A stretch of DNA of 64,000 nucleotides, taken from positions 926,001-990,000 of the forward strand of contig NZ_CP129118.1 of assembly GCF_033304615.1 (NCBI RefSeq), given 5' to 3'. Below are positions 32,143 to 41,541 of the stretch, piece after piece. The stretch is from Sporosarcina oncorhynchi. GTDB lineage: Bacteria > Bacillota > Bacilli > Bacillales_A > Planococcaceae. The position numbers were made by a program, and so were the translations under genes. The notes beneath the pieces are model-generated. The model worked only from the letters and a program-made list of their open reading frames with translations, had not been told where the DNA came from and ran no database searches. Position 1 is the first letter of the stretch. Every line of letters starts with the position of its first letter.

Positions 32143-33405
32143 ATGAAAAAGAAATTTTGGCTATTTACACTTCTTGCAGCACTCATGTTAATCGTCGCGG
32201 CCTGTAATGCAGACTCAGACACTAGCTCTGAAAAGCCGGATACATCAAAGGAAGGGTCAACTGACAGCACGGATGATGGTAAAGAAGAAGCTGGCGAACA
32301 AGAAGTTATCAAAATCGGTGTCCTTGCTTCCTTGACGGGTGCACTTGAATCGTATGGTAAGCAAACACGCCAAGGATTTGAACTTGGTTTGGAATATGCG
32401 ACAGACGGAACTATGGAAGTCGCAGGCAAGAAAATTGAAGTCGTCTTTGAAGACACAGAAACAAAACCAGAAGTGGCCGTTCAAAAGGCTACGAAACTAC
32501 TTGAAGAAGATAAAGTTGACTTCATCGTCGGTTCTTCCAGCTCAGGGGATACACTCGCTGTTCTTCCGTTAGCGGAAGAATACGAGAAAATCATGATTGT
32601 CGAACCCGCAGTTGCGGACAGTATTACAGGGTCTGAATTCAACCCGTTCATCTTCCGTACAGCACGTAACTCTTCACAAGATGCGGTCGCGGGAGCGGCA
32701 GCAATTGCAGGACCTGGCGTTAAAATCGCGACATTTGCACCGGATTACTCATTCGGATGGGACGGAATCGCGGCGTTCAAGAAAGCAGCGGAAGCACTAG
32801 GGGCTGAAATTGTTGAAGAACAATATGCGGATCCAGCTGCAACGGATTTCACGTCCAACCTACAAAAAGTCATTGAAGCAAAACCGGATTATATGTTTGT
32901 CGTTTGGGCGGGTGCGAACTCTCCTTGGAACCAAATTTCGGATTTAAAGATGCAAGAAAAAGGCATCAAGATTTCAACGGGTGCACCTGATATTCCAGCA
33001 CTATCGATCATGGAACCACTTGTTGGCATGGAAGGGTTCTCGGTTTATTACCACACACTTCCTGATAATGAAGTGAATGATTGGCTTGTAAAAGAGCATA
33101 AAGAACGTTTCAACGGTGAAGTTCCGGATCTATTTACACCGGGTGGTATGTCAGCGGCAATTGCCATCGTCGAAGCATTGAAGAAATCAGAAGGCGATGC
33201 AGATGGCAATAAATTGATCAAACTTATGGAAGGTATGTCTTTTGATACACCAAAAGGGACAATGACATTCCGTGAAGAAGATCACCAAGCATTGCAACCG
33301 ATGTATTCCATCAAACTTGAAAAGCAGGATGGCGTTCCGTATCCAGTTCCAGTTTTGATTCGCGAACTGTCGGCTGATGAAACGAAGCCTCCCATTAATA
33401 ATTAA
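32143..33405 (+). CDS. ABC transporter substrate-binding lipoprotein (LivK type)
   Basis: 420 residues. Lipoprotein signal with lipobox LIVAAC (Cys near 21), a Ser/Asp-rich linker, then a type I periplasmic-binding fold of the branched-chain amino-acid group: KIGVLASLTGALESYGKQTRQGFELGLEYA near residue 50 and VVWAGANSPWNQISDLKMQ near 250. It catches a ligand outside the membrane for the permeases encoded downstream. The operon context (acyl-CoA enzymes) suggests an organic acid or aromatic acid rather than an amino acid. Confidence 0.9.
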   Translation: MKKKFWLFTLLAALMLIVAACNADSDTSSEKPDTSKEGSTDSTDDGKEEAGEQEVIKIGVLASLTGALESYGKQTRQGFELGLEYATDGTMEVAGKKIEVVFEDTETKPEVAVQKATKLLEEDKVDFIVGSSSSGDTLAVLPLAEEYEKIMIVEPAVADSITGSEFNPFIFRTARNSSQDAVAGAAAIAGPGVKIATFAPDYSFGWDGIAAFKKAAEALGAEIVEEQYADPAATDFTSNLQKVIEAKPDYMFVVWAGANSPWNQISDLKMQEKGIKISTGAPDIPALSIMEPLVGMEGFSVYYHTLPDNEVNDWLVKEHKERFNGEVPDLFTPGGMSAAIAIVEALKKSEGDADGNKLIKLMEGMSFDTPKGTMTFREEDHQALQPMYSIKLEKQDGVPYPVPVLIRELSADETKPPINN

Positions 33406-33504
33406 CAGAAAGAAGGGGACAGCACATCACTGTCCTGTCTTTCTCAATCGGATGAAACCTTTCATCCGGTCGAGAAGGATACACCAGTCAGGAGGAGAAA
33501 AAGG

Positions 33505-34278
33505 ATGGATCCAATACTTAAAACAGACAATCTGACAATCCGTTTCGGCGGACATACAGCTGTTTCAGGCGTGAATTTTGAAATGCCTGCGCGGCAGCTT
33601 AAATCAATCATTGGTCCGAACGGTGCCGGAAAAACAACATTTTTCAATCTGCTTAGCGGTGAACTAAAACCGTCCGCGGGGGAGGTTTATTTCAAAGGGC
33701 AGCCAATTACTGGGATGTCTGCAGTGGCGAGGACCCGGCTCGGTCTTGGCCGTTCATTCCAGATTACGAATGTGTTCCCGAACTTAACGGTGCTTGAAAA
33801 TGTGCGACTTGCGGTGCAATCAAAAGAGAAAATACGCTATCAGATGTTCCGGCATTTTGTACGTTACCAATACTTAATGGATGAAGCTGAAAAATTGATT
33901 GAAATGGTTTTACTGCAAGGGCGGGAATACGCAATCGCTAGTCAGTTGTCGCACGGTGAAAAGCGAAAACTGGAAATCGCTATGCTGCTTGCGCTCGATA
34001 CGGAAGTGCTGTTGCTCGATGAACCAACGGCTGGTATGTCGCTTGAAGAAGTACCTGCGATATTGGACGTTATCCGGAAGATTAAGCAGACGGGTGAGAA
34101 AACGATTCTACTCATTGAGCATAAAATGGATATGATTCTAGACTTGTCCGATTCGATTATGGTGCTGTTCAACGGGAAATTGCTCGCAGATGCCAGTCCG
34201 AAAGAAATCATGGACAACGAAATGGTGCAAAACGCGTATTTGGGAGGTCTCTATGATGAAAACGCTGTTGAAAGTTGA
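33505..34278 (+). CDS. ABC transporter ATP-binding protein (LivG type)
   Basis: 257 residues. Walker A GPNGAGKTTF near residue 36, signature LSHGEKRKLEIAMLL near 150, Walker B VLLLDEPTAGMS near 172. The inserted helical part and GLGRSFQITNVFPNLTVLENV are typical of LivG. GGAGG precedes the start. The livF-type gene overlaps its end by 26 bp. Confidence 0.93.
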   Translation: MDPILKTDNLTIRFGGHTAVSGVNFEMPARQLKSIIGPNGAGKTTFFNLLSGELKPSAGEVYFKGQPITGMSAVARTRLGLGRSFQITNVFPNLTVLENVRLAVQSKEKIRYQMFRHFVRYQYLMDEAEKLIEMVLLQGREYAIASQLSHGEKRKLEIAMLLALDTEVLLLDEPTAGMSLEEVPAILDVIRKIKQTGEKTILLIEHKMDMILDLSDSIMVLFNGKLLADASPKEIMDNEMVQNAYLGGLYDENAVES

Positions 34279-34963
34279 CGGAATCCATACGCATATTGGG
34301 CAATACCATATCCTTCAAGGCATCGATTTCGAAGCCCGTGAAGGAGAAGTAAGTGTGCTACTCGGCAGGAATGGTGCGGGAAAAACGACAACGCTGAAAA
34401 CAATTATGGGATTAACACCGGCTTCAAAAGGAAGCGTGATTTTCGATGAACGTGACATCACGAAGCGGCCTACATATGAGACAGCTAATAACGGCATCGG
34501 TTATGTGCCGGAAGATCAGGGCATATTCGGCGATCTGACGGTTGAAGAGAATATGAAAGTGGCGATGCGCAAAGAAGATACTGCGACACTCGCTAGACAA
34601 GATTATGTCCTGGAACTGTTTCCGGATTTAAAAACGTACTGGAAAAAGGACGGTGGCCATCTGTCAGGTGGTCAGAAACAAATGCTTGCGATGGCGCGGG
34701 CGTTCGTCCATGACAGCAAACTGCTATTGATCGATGAACCGTCGAAAGGGTTAGCGCCGATCGTCATCGAGAAAGTGATGGAAGCGATTAATGAAATGAA
34801 GAAGACGACGACCATTGTGCTCGTCGAACAAAACTTCATGATGGCGAGCCGGATCGGTGATCGTTTTACATTAATTGATGACGGTGCGACGGTACAGGCG
34901 GGGGACATGAAAGAGTTGATTCATAACGAAGAATTGAAACGAAAATATTTAGGAATCGGGTGA
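34253..34963 (+). CDS. ABC transporter ATP-binding protein (LivF type)
   Basis: 236 residues. Walker A GRNGAGKTTTLKTIMG near residue 38, signature LSGGQKQMLAMARAF near 138, Walker B LLLIDEPSKGLAP near 158. The GVGYVPEDQGIFGDLTVEEN region is LivF-like. Start at ATGATG after GGGAGG; an open extension upstream lies inside the preceding gene. Confidence 0.93.
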   Translation: MMKTLLKVDGIHTHIGQYHILQGIDFEAREGEVSVLLGRNGAGKTTTLKTIMGLTPASKGSVIFDERDITKRPTYETANNGIGYVPEDQGIFGDLTVEENMKVAMRKEDTATLARQDYVLELFPDLKTYWKKDGGHLSGGQKQMLAMARAFVHDSKLLLIDEPSKGLAPIVIEKVMEAINEMKKTTTIVLVEQNFMMASRIGDRFTLIDDGATVQAGDMKELIHNEELKRKYLGIG

Positions 34964-34976
34964 AGGAGGCGGCACG

Positions 34977-35837
34977 ATGGAGTTACTAATCAACTTGACG
35001 ATCAACGGACTGGCCACGGGCATGCTCATCTTTTTGCTCGCATCCGGATTGACGCTCATATTCGGTTTAATGAGTGTGCTGAACTTTGCACACGGCGGAT
35101 TGTTCGCCTGGGGAGCTTTTTCAGGTGTCTGGTTTTATACACTGACAGGCAGCTTTTTCCTTGGTATTCTATTCGCGATTTTTACAGGCATCGTACTTGG
35201 GTTCATTACAGAAAAACTGATCATTACACCCGTGTACGGCAACCATGTACAACAGATTCTTATTACACTTGGCTTCATGCTCGTCTTAACGGAGATGCTG
35301 AAAGTCGTTTGGGGACCGAATCAGATTGCTGCGAAAGTACCATCGTATCTGGCGGGAAGCTGGGAGTTCGGTGATGTTCTTATTATCAAATATCGTTTGT
35401 TCATTATCGTCGTCGGGTTTCTCATCTTCGGGATCTTCCAATACATTTTACAGAAGACGAAGATCGGGCTTGTTGTCCGTGCGGGTGTTATGAATAAAGA
35501 AATGGTGCAAGCACTTGGCATTAACATTAAACGTGTGTTTCTCTATGTATTTATGGCTGGTTCTGCACTTGCTGCGCTTGGCGGCGTGCTGATGGCACCT
35601 TATTCAGGCGTCATTTACGCGGAAATGGGCTTTGAATTCGCAATCCTCGCATTCATCGTCGTTGTCATCGGTGGAATGGGAAGTTTTCCAGGTTCATTGC
35701 TTGCGGCGATTCTCGTCGGACTTGCGGGAAGTTACATGGCCTATTACGTTCCGGCACTTTCACTTGCGGTCAATATGATGCTGATGGCAATCGTATTAAT
35801 CTTCCGTCCGCAAGGGCTATTTACGGCAAAGGGGTGA
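34977..35837 (+). CDS. ABC transporter permease (LivH type)
   Basis: 286 residues, about eight membrane helices, starting LINLTINGLATGMLIFLLASGLTLIFGLMSVLNFAHGG, the strong LivH signature. GGAGGCGG precedes the ATG, 13 bp after the previous gene. Confidence 0.93.
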   Translation: MELLINLTINGLATGMLIFLLASGLTLIFGLMSVLNFAHGGLFAWGAFSGVWFYTLTGSFFLGILFAIFTGIVLGFITEKLIITPVYGNHVQQILITLGFMLVLTEMLKVVWGPNQIAAKVPSYLAGSWEFGDVLIIKYRLFIIVVGFLIFGIFQYILQKTKIGLVVRAGVMNKEMVQALGINIKRVFLYVFMAGSALAALGGVLMAPYSGVIYAEMGFEFAILAFIVVVIGGMGSFPGSLLAAILVGLAGSYMAYYVPALSLAVNMMLMAIVLIFRPQGLFTAKG

Positions 35838-35841
35838 CGGC

Positions 35842-36843
35842 ATGAAACGGAAATTTCATTGGAATAATTATGTGCTTGGAATCATCGCGATTGCACTTGT
35901 CATTTTCCCGTTCGTATCGGATTCCAGGACGTGGACAATTTTATTGACACAGATTTTCATCTTTTCGATTTTGGCAATGAGTTATGACATCTTACTTGGT
36001 TACACAGGCATTGTTTCATTCGGGCACGCGATGTTCTTCGGGATGGGGGCATACACGACAGCAGTAATGCTAAAACGAATTGACCCGACGATGGGGACAT
36101 TCATCCTATCCATCGGCGTCGGCATGCTGCTTGCGGCGCTCGTCAGCTTCTTCATCGGCTTGCTTACACTACGGTTGAAAAGTCACTTCTTCGCGATGCT
36201 GACACTTGCCGTTTCAGGCCTGTTCCTCGTCCTTGCTGAGAAATGGCGGACAGTGACACAAGGGAACGACGGATTCACATTTAAAGCACCGGAATTTTTC
36301 AAGGACCGGGTCATGTTCTATCTCGTCGTCCTCGTCATCCTTGTCCTTGTCTATATCCTCTTGCGCAGATTTGTCAACTCACCATTCGGACGTGTGCTCG
36401 TTGCGGTCCGGGAGAATGAACAGCGGACACGCTCGCTCGGATTCAATCCGCTTCATTATAAAGTAATTGCCTCAGTCGTTGCCGGTGTCATCGCAAGTCT
36501 CGCGGGATCGTTGTATGCAGTATCGTTGCGATTCGTGAATACAAGTGTGCTGACGATGGATATTACGCTCGATGCATTGCTGATGACAATCATTGGCGGC
36601 GTCGGAACGCTAATCGGTCCGATAGTTGGGGCGGGCATCATTGAATTGACGCAGCATTACTTATCAGGACTTGCGAAAGAGTATCCGATATTCGAACGGT
36701 GGATCATTTTCTTCGGCATCGTTTATATTTTGGCCGTGATTTTCTTCCCTAAAGGGGTCGTCGGAACAATCCGCGAGAAACTTTGGAAGCGCAACAGTAA
36801 GAAAGATGGCGTGAAACCCGTCGCGAAAAAGGAGGGCTTGTGA
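35842..36843 (+). CDS. ABC transporter permease (LivM type)
   Basis: 333 residues with about nine membrane helices, LLGYTGIVSFGHAMFFGMGAY near residue 50 and the ENEQRTRSLGFNPLHYKVIASV coupling region near 193. Follows the LivH-type gene with a 4-bp gap; its TGA abuts the start of the next gene. A basic C-terminal tail of about 20 residues. Confidence 0.93.
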   Translation: MKRKFHWNNYVLGIIAIALVIFPFVSDSRTWTILLTQIFIFSILAMSYDILLGYTGIVSFGHAMFFGMGAYTTAVMLKRIDPTMGTFILSIGVGMLLAALVSFFIGLLTLRLKSHFFAMLTLAVSGLFLVLAEKWRTVTQGNDGFTFKAPEFFKDRVMFYLVVLVILVLVYILLRRFVNSPFGRVLVAVRENEQRTRSLGFNPLHYKVIASVVAGVIASLAGSLYAVSLRFVNTSVLTMDITLDALLMTIIGGVGTLIGPIVGAGIIELTQHYLSGLAKEYPIFERWIIFFGIVYILAVIFFPKGVVGTIREKLWKRNSKKDGVKPVAKKEGL

Positions 36844-37856
36844 TGACTGTAGGAATCGTCAGTACAGGTGTCTATATCCCTGAAACAAAAATGACGGGAG
36901 AAGAGATTGCGAAACGTGCAAACTTACCGGTTGATGTCGTCAAGACGAAAATGGGCATTACGCAAAAGCCGATACCGGGGGAGAATGATCATACGGTTGC
37001 GATGGGTGTCTGGGCGGCGAAAGAAGCATTGAGAAAAGGGAATGTCGATGCGAAAGAAATCGATGTAATTATTTATATCGGCGAAGAATATAAAGAATAT
37101 CCGTTATGGACAGCCGCCATCAAAATCCAAGAAGAAATCGGTGCGCATCACGCATGGGGGTTCGACGTCGCTCTCCGTTGCGGGACGACAATTATGGCCA
37201 TCAAAGTCGCGAAGAGCTTGATGCTCACGGATGATTCAGTCAAGACTGTGCTGCTTGCAGGCGGCTATCGTAACGGGGATTTTATCGACTATGAAAACGA
37301 GCGCACCCGTTTCATGTTCAATCTTGGGGCGGGCGGAGCGGCGATGATTTTACGACGTGATCATCACGAAAACCTCATTTTGGAAACCGAACTGATGACG
37401 GATGGTTCATTCTCAGAAGATGTTGTCGTACCGGTCGGTGGTACGAAAAGCCCGCTGACTGCTGAAGACTTGGAGAATGGCTTGTATCGGCTTGACGTAT
37501 TAGATCCGGTCGGCATGAAAGCGAGGCTTGAACAGAAATCGATGCAAAATTTCCTAAAGGTCATCCGCACTTCATTACAAAAAAGTGGGTTTACCGAGAA
37601 AGACCTTAATTACTTGGCCATTTTGCATATGAAACGGTCTGCGCATGATTTCGTGCTGCGTGAACTTGGACTGGAAGAAGACCAATCGATGTATTTGCAT
37701 GAGTATGGCCATATCGGACAGATGGATCAGATCCTTTCAATAGAACTGGCATTGCAAGAAGGCAAGCTGAAAGACGGAGACGTCGCAGTTCTTGTGAGCG
37801 CGGGCATCGGTTATGCTTGGGGGGCAGTGACAGTGAAATGGGGAGGGAATCAATGA
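36843..37856 (+). CDS. KAS III-like (thiolase-fold) acyl-transferase
   Basis: 337 residues. 3-oxoacyl-ACP synthase III fold with nucleophile Cys at about residue 113 in FDVALRCGTTIMA. The FabH HQAN histidine motif appears instead as LHMKRSAHD, and the catalytic Asn region reads EYGHIGQMD, so the standard Cys-His-Asn triad is not preserved. It is unlikely to be the housekeeping FabH. Context with an acyl-CoA ligase and SDR suggests it condenses or thiolyses a CoA intermediate of the imported acid. Start at ATG behind AGGAGGGC. Confidence 0.85.
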   Translation: MTVGIVSTGVYIPETKMTGEEIAKRANLPVDVVKTKMGITQKPIPGENDHTVAMGVWAAKEALRKGNVDAKEIDVIIYIGEEYKEYPLWTAAIKIQEEIGAHHAWGFDVALRCGTTIMAIKVAKSLMLTDDSVKTVLLAGGYRNGDFIDYENERTRFMFNLGAGGAAMILRRDHHENLILETELMTDGSFSEDVVVPVGGTKSPLTAEDLENGLYRLDVLDPVGMKARLEQKSMQNFLKVIRTSLQKSGFTEKDLNYLAILHMKRSAHDFVLRELGLEEDQSMYLHEYGHIGQMDQILSIELALQEGKLKDGDVAVLVSAGIGYAWGAVTVKWGGNQ

Positions 37857-38740
37857 TGGAGTTACAAAAAGTGAAGTTGGCAAATGGGGAACAGATTGCG
37901 TATAGGGAGCGGAATGGTGGCGAACAGGTCGTTGTGCTTGTTCACGGCAATATGACGTCGTCGAAACATTGGGATGTGCTGATCGATACTATGGATCCGA
38001 AGTACAAAGTGTATGCGTTAGACTTGCGCGGATTCGGCGAGTCGACGTACGAGCAACGGGTAACCGGTATTCGTGATTTTTCCGAAGATTTACATGGGTT
38101 CATCGAAACGCTTAGACTCGATGAATTCGACTTGGTTGGCTGGTCGACGGGCGGAGCGATTTGTATGCAGTATGTTGCGGACCATCCTGGGAAGTGCAGG
38201 AAGTTGGTGTTGTTAGCATCAGCTTCGACACGCGGCTATCCGTTTTTCGGTACAAAAGCGGATGGAACGCCTGATTTGGAACGTCGTCTACAGACAATTG
38301 AAGATGTTGAGCAAGATGCCGGTAAGACGCTTGCGATGCAAGGACTTTATGACACGAAGAACCGTGAAGGGCTAAAAGCGGTATGGAATGCACTGATCTA
38401 TACGCAAAACCAACCTGACAGCTCAAAATACGATGAATACGTGGAAGATATGCTGACGCAGCGTAATCTAGCCGATGTGTACCATTCCTTAAATACATTT
38501 AACATTAGTTCTGTGCATAACGGCGTCACAGAAGGTAGTGACCAGGCGAAGGACATTACAATTCCTGTACTTGTATTGCGCGGCGATCGGGACTATGTCG
38601 TCAATGCCCAAATGACGGAGGAAATAATGGAAGACCTCGGCGATAATGCGACGTTCATTTCACTCGAAGATATGGGGCATTCACCGCTCATTGACAACTT
38701 GGAAAAATTGACGGAAACGATCGAAACATTTTTAGGATAA
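37853..38740 (+). CDS. Alpha/beta hydrolase
   Basis: 295 residues. Oxyanion strand VVLVHGNMTSSKHWD near residue 28, nucleophile elbow GWSTGG near 100, acid in LRGDRDYVV near 245 and His in DMGHSPL near 275. Such enzymes in catabolic clusters act as esterases, C-C hydrolases or enol-lactonases. Coupled to the preceding gene by an ATGA overlap. Confidence 0.9.
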   Translation: MMELQKVKLANGEQIAYRERNGGEQVVVLVHGNMTSSKHWDVLIDTMDPKYKVYALDLRGFGESTYEQRVTGIRDFSEDLHGFIETLRLDEFDLVGWSTGGAICMQYVADHPGKCRKLVLLASASTRGYPFFGTKADGTPDLERRLQTIEDVEQDAGKTLAMQGLYDTKNREGLKAVWNALIYTQNQPDSSKYDEYVEDMLTQRNLADVYHSLNTFNISSVHNGVTEGSDQAKDITIPVLVLRGDRDYVVNAQMTEEIMEDLGDNATFISLEDMGHSPLIDNLEKLTETIETFLG

Positions 38741-38752
38741 GGAGCTGACAGC

Positions 38753-39493
38753 ATGAGAATGAAAGGTAAAGTCGCCATTATTACAGGTGGCGCAAATGGG
38801 ATCGGACTTGCTGCTTGTCACCGATTCGCTGAAGAAGGCGCGAAAGTCATCATGGCTGATTTTGATGAAGCGTCAGGTGCAGAACAGGAAGCAGTAGGTA
38901 AGGAAAAAGGATTTGAACTGACATTTGTTCAAGTGGATGTTGCAAACCGTGAAAGTGTCGCGCAGTTAATTGAAAAGACATTGGACCTCCATGGCAAAAT
39001 CGATGTCTTAATTAACAACGCAGGGATTACGAATGATGCGACTTTACTCAAGATGGATCCGGCTGTTTTCCAGCGCGTGCTCGATGTGAATTTAACGGGT
39101 GTCTTCAACTGCACGCAGGCAGTTGTACCGCATATGATCGAAGCGGGAAGCGGCAAAATTATTAATACATCCTCCGTTAGTGGCGTGTACGGAAATTTTG
39201 GCCAGACAAATTATGCAGCAACAAAAGCTGCGGTAATCGGCATGACAAAAACATGGGCGAAGGAATTCGGTCGAAAAGGAATCAATGTCAATGCCGTCGC
39301 ACCTGGCTTTACAGCGACAGCGATGGTGAAGAAGATGCCTGAAAAGGTCATTGCGCAAATGGAATCGGCTGTGTCATTGCAACGACTCGGCGAACCGGAA
39401 GATATTGCAAATGCCTATCTGTTTTTAGCAAGCGAAGAATCCAATTATGTCCATGGGCATGTAATGCATGTTGATGGCGGCATCATGATGTGA
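38753..39493 (+). CDS. Short-chain dehydrogenase (FabG/PhaB type)
   Basis: 246 residues. Rossmann GGANGIG near residue 12, NNAG near 88, catalytic Ser in NTSSVSG near 140 and YAATKAA near 153; the NVNAVAPGF and DGGIMM ends suit 3-oxoacyl-CoA reductases. It would interconvert a 3-hydroxy and 3-oxo acyl-CoA in this operon. Confidence 0.92.
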   Translation: MRMKGKVAIITGGANGIGLAACHRFAEEGAKVIMADFDEASGAEQEAVGKEKGFELTFVQVDVANRESVAQLIEKTLDLHGKIDVLINNAGITNDATLLKMDPAVFQRVLDVNLTGVFNCTQAVVPHMIEAGSGKIINTSSVSGVYGNFGQTNYAATKAAVIGMTKTWAKEFGRKGINVNAVAPGFTATAMVKKMPEKVIAQMESAVSLQRLGEPEDIANAYLFLASEESNYVHGHVMHVDGGIMM

Positions 39494-39512
39494 TGAAAGG
39501 AGGGAGGAACCC

Positions 39513-40997
39513 GTGTTTCATGAACGTGGCTGGATTGTAAAAAGAACGGCATTGTCTGCAGGACGGACCGCATTGATTAATATCCATTCTGGCGAAAGCT
39601 GGACGTACGGCGAGTTGTATAACCGGATTGGACGCTGGGTTTCCTTCTTCCGTGAGAAAGGTTATGTGAAAGGTGAGCGCGTTGTCGTCTATTCACCGAA
39701 TACGATCGAGCTATTTGCCGTGCTGTTTGCGTGTGAGCGGATGGGCTTGATTTATGTCCCGTTGAATTGGCGGTTGAGCTTACCTGAATTGCAAGGGTTG
39801 CTTGATGATTGTGGTCCTATTATTGTGCTCTTTCATAAAAACTTCGAACAATCTGTACAACTATTGAATGTGCATGAAGTAGCCTCTCTATCGATCGCAG
39901 AGAAGTTTGAATGTGCCAGAAATATCGAGCCACTTCCTGAAGTGGATTGCTCGGATCCGTGGATGATCATTTATACAGGGGGAACGACGGGTGTACCGAA
40001 AGGCGTCGTCCTGTCCCATGAAGCAGTGAATTGGAATGCACTCAATACGATTGCAAGTTGGGGTTTATCAGAAAACGACACGACGATCAATTATATGCCG
40101 TTATTTCATACAGGCGGGTTGAATGCGTTAAGTATTCCATTGCTTATGGCGGGCGGCACTGTGGCGATTGGTCATCAGTTTAATCCGCAAGAAGCGCTCG
40201 AAGCGACCAATCAATACGAAGCGACAATTTCGCTGTTTGTGCCGACGATGTATCAGATGATGATTCAAACAGATTATTTCAAGGCATCGAATTTCCCATC
40301 GATGGACACATTTCTGTCGGGGGGCGCTCCTTGTCCAGAAACGATCTACACAGCTTTCCAACGTAAAAAAATCCGTTTTAAAGAGGGGTATGGCATGACG
40401 GAAGCGGGTCCAAATAATTTCTTCATCCGGCCGGACGATGCAGCAGTGAAAGTTGGTTCTGTCGGGAAAAGCATGCTGTTCAACGATAGTAAAGTGCTCG
40501 ATCTAGATGGGAATGCTTGTTCACGCGGAGAAATCGGTGAGCTGTTCCTTAAAGGACCGCATATGTTCACTTGTTATTGGAACAAACCTTCTGAAACGAA
40601 TGATGCACTTCACGATGGATGGCTGCGGACGGGGGATCTTGCGAAAATCGATGAGGATGGAGATACATATATCGTCGGCAGAAAAAAGGATATGATCATT
40701 ACAGGCGGTGAAAATGTCTACCCGCAGGAAGTGGAGCAATGTCTCATTGCTTTTGACGGTATACAAGAAGCTGCAGTCATTGGGAAAGAAGATGACATAT
40801 GGGGCGAGAAAGTGGTCGCGTTTGTATCCTTATATGATGAAAATCGAGGAAATGAGGATATGATTTTAACCCATTGTAAAAAGTCCCTTGCCTCATACAA
40901 AATTCCGAAAGAGATTATTATTATTCCCGAGCTGCCTAAGACACATGTTGGGAAAATTGATAAGAATGAATTGCTGAAATGGAAACAAAATAGATGA
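39513..40997 (+). CDS. AMP-forming acyl-CoA ligase
   Basis: 494 residues. P-loop-like motif IYTGGTTGVPKGVVLSHE near residue 152, GYGMTEAGPN near 292, the ATP motif DGWLRTGDLAKIDEDG near 370, IVGRKKDMIITGGENVYPQEVE near 390 and the C-terminal Lys in THVGKIDKNEL. It activates a carboxylic acid to its CoA ester, the natural first step after import. GTG start behind AGGAGGGAGG. Confidence 0.93.
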   Translation: MFHERGWIVKRTALSAGRTALINIHSGESWTYGELYNRIGRWVSFFREKGYVKGERVVVYSPNTIELFAVLFACERMGLIYVPLNWRLSLPELQGLLDDCGPIIVLFHKNFEQSVQLLNVHEVASLSIAEKFECARNIEPLPEVDCSDPWMIIYTGGTTGVPKGVVLSHEAVNWNALNTIASWGLSENDTTINYMPLFHTGGLNALSIPLLMAGGTVAIGHQFNPQEALEATNQYEATISLFVPTMYQMMIQTDYFKASNFPSMDTFLSGGAPCPETIYTAFQRKKIRFKEGYGMTEAGPNNFFIRPDDAAVKVGSVGKSMLFNDSKVLDLDGNACSRGEIGELFLKGPHMFTCYWNKPSETNDALHDGWLRTGDLAKIDEDGDTYIVGRKKDMIITGGENVYPQEVEQCLIAFDGIQEAAVIGKEDDIWGEKVVAFVSLYDENRGNEDMILTHCKKSLASYKIPKEIIIIPELPKTHVGKIDKNELLKWKQNR

Positions 40998-40998
40998 T

Positions 40999-41034
40999 AA
41001 CAGCGCGCAGCTATACTAGCTGCCGCGTTTTTAT
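40999..41034 (+). terminator. Terminator of transporter/acyl-CoA operon
   Basis: CGCGCAGCT ... AGCTGCCGCG hairpin followed by TTTTTA. Confidence 0.8.
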
Positions 41035-41191
41035 TTTTGCTGGAATGGTAGATTAAACCGAAGAGAAAATATGCGAGCCATGCTATACTAGTAATAATGA
41101 AAAAAATGTCGAATGAAACAGAATGAATGATGAAATGAGACATCCTAGAACAAAAAAATAGAAGGAAATCTTATTGAAAGGAGCCGTTGAA

Positions 41192-41404
41192 ATGGAAAAA
41201 GAAGATGCAATCATCCAAGCAATGATGGAACTGTCTGCTCAACTGAAAGAGTTAAAGTCGGATATGACAACAGGGTTTGCAGAAGTAAGAGCAGATATCG
41301 CAAAACTGGATGACAAAATTGAAACAGTCGATGCGAAAGTGGACGTATTGTCGCAAAGTCTTATCAGAACCCAGGCAGATGTACTTCGCTTGAAAAGAGC
41401 CTAA
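41192..41404 (+). CDS. Small coiled-coil protein
   Basis: 70 residues, one long charged helix with heptads (LSAQLKELKSDMTTGFAEVRADIAKLDDKIETVDAKVDVL). Start at MEKEDAII, 8 bases after GGAG. Similar in style to the longer protein at 26023, so possibly one family. Function unknown. Confidence 0.65.
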   Translation: MEKEDAIIQAMMELSAQLKELKSDMTTGFAEVRADIAKLDDKIETVDAKVDVLSQSLIRTQADVLRLKRA

Positions 41405-41419
41405 TCGTACAAAACTTTC

Positions 41420-41455
41420 ACCATTCGTATACGATATGCGGATGGTATTTTTTGT
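41420..41455 (+). terminator. Intrinsic terminator
   Basis: CCATTCG...CGGATGG followed by TATTTTTT. Confidence 0.75.
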
Positions 41456-41541
41456 TTTTAAATAAATTGCTTAAATTTTCTAATGGTTTACAATATGAGT
41501 ACAAAGAAACGCAGTAACTCAATCCAAAAGGGGGAAAATGT

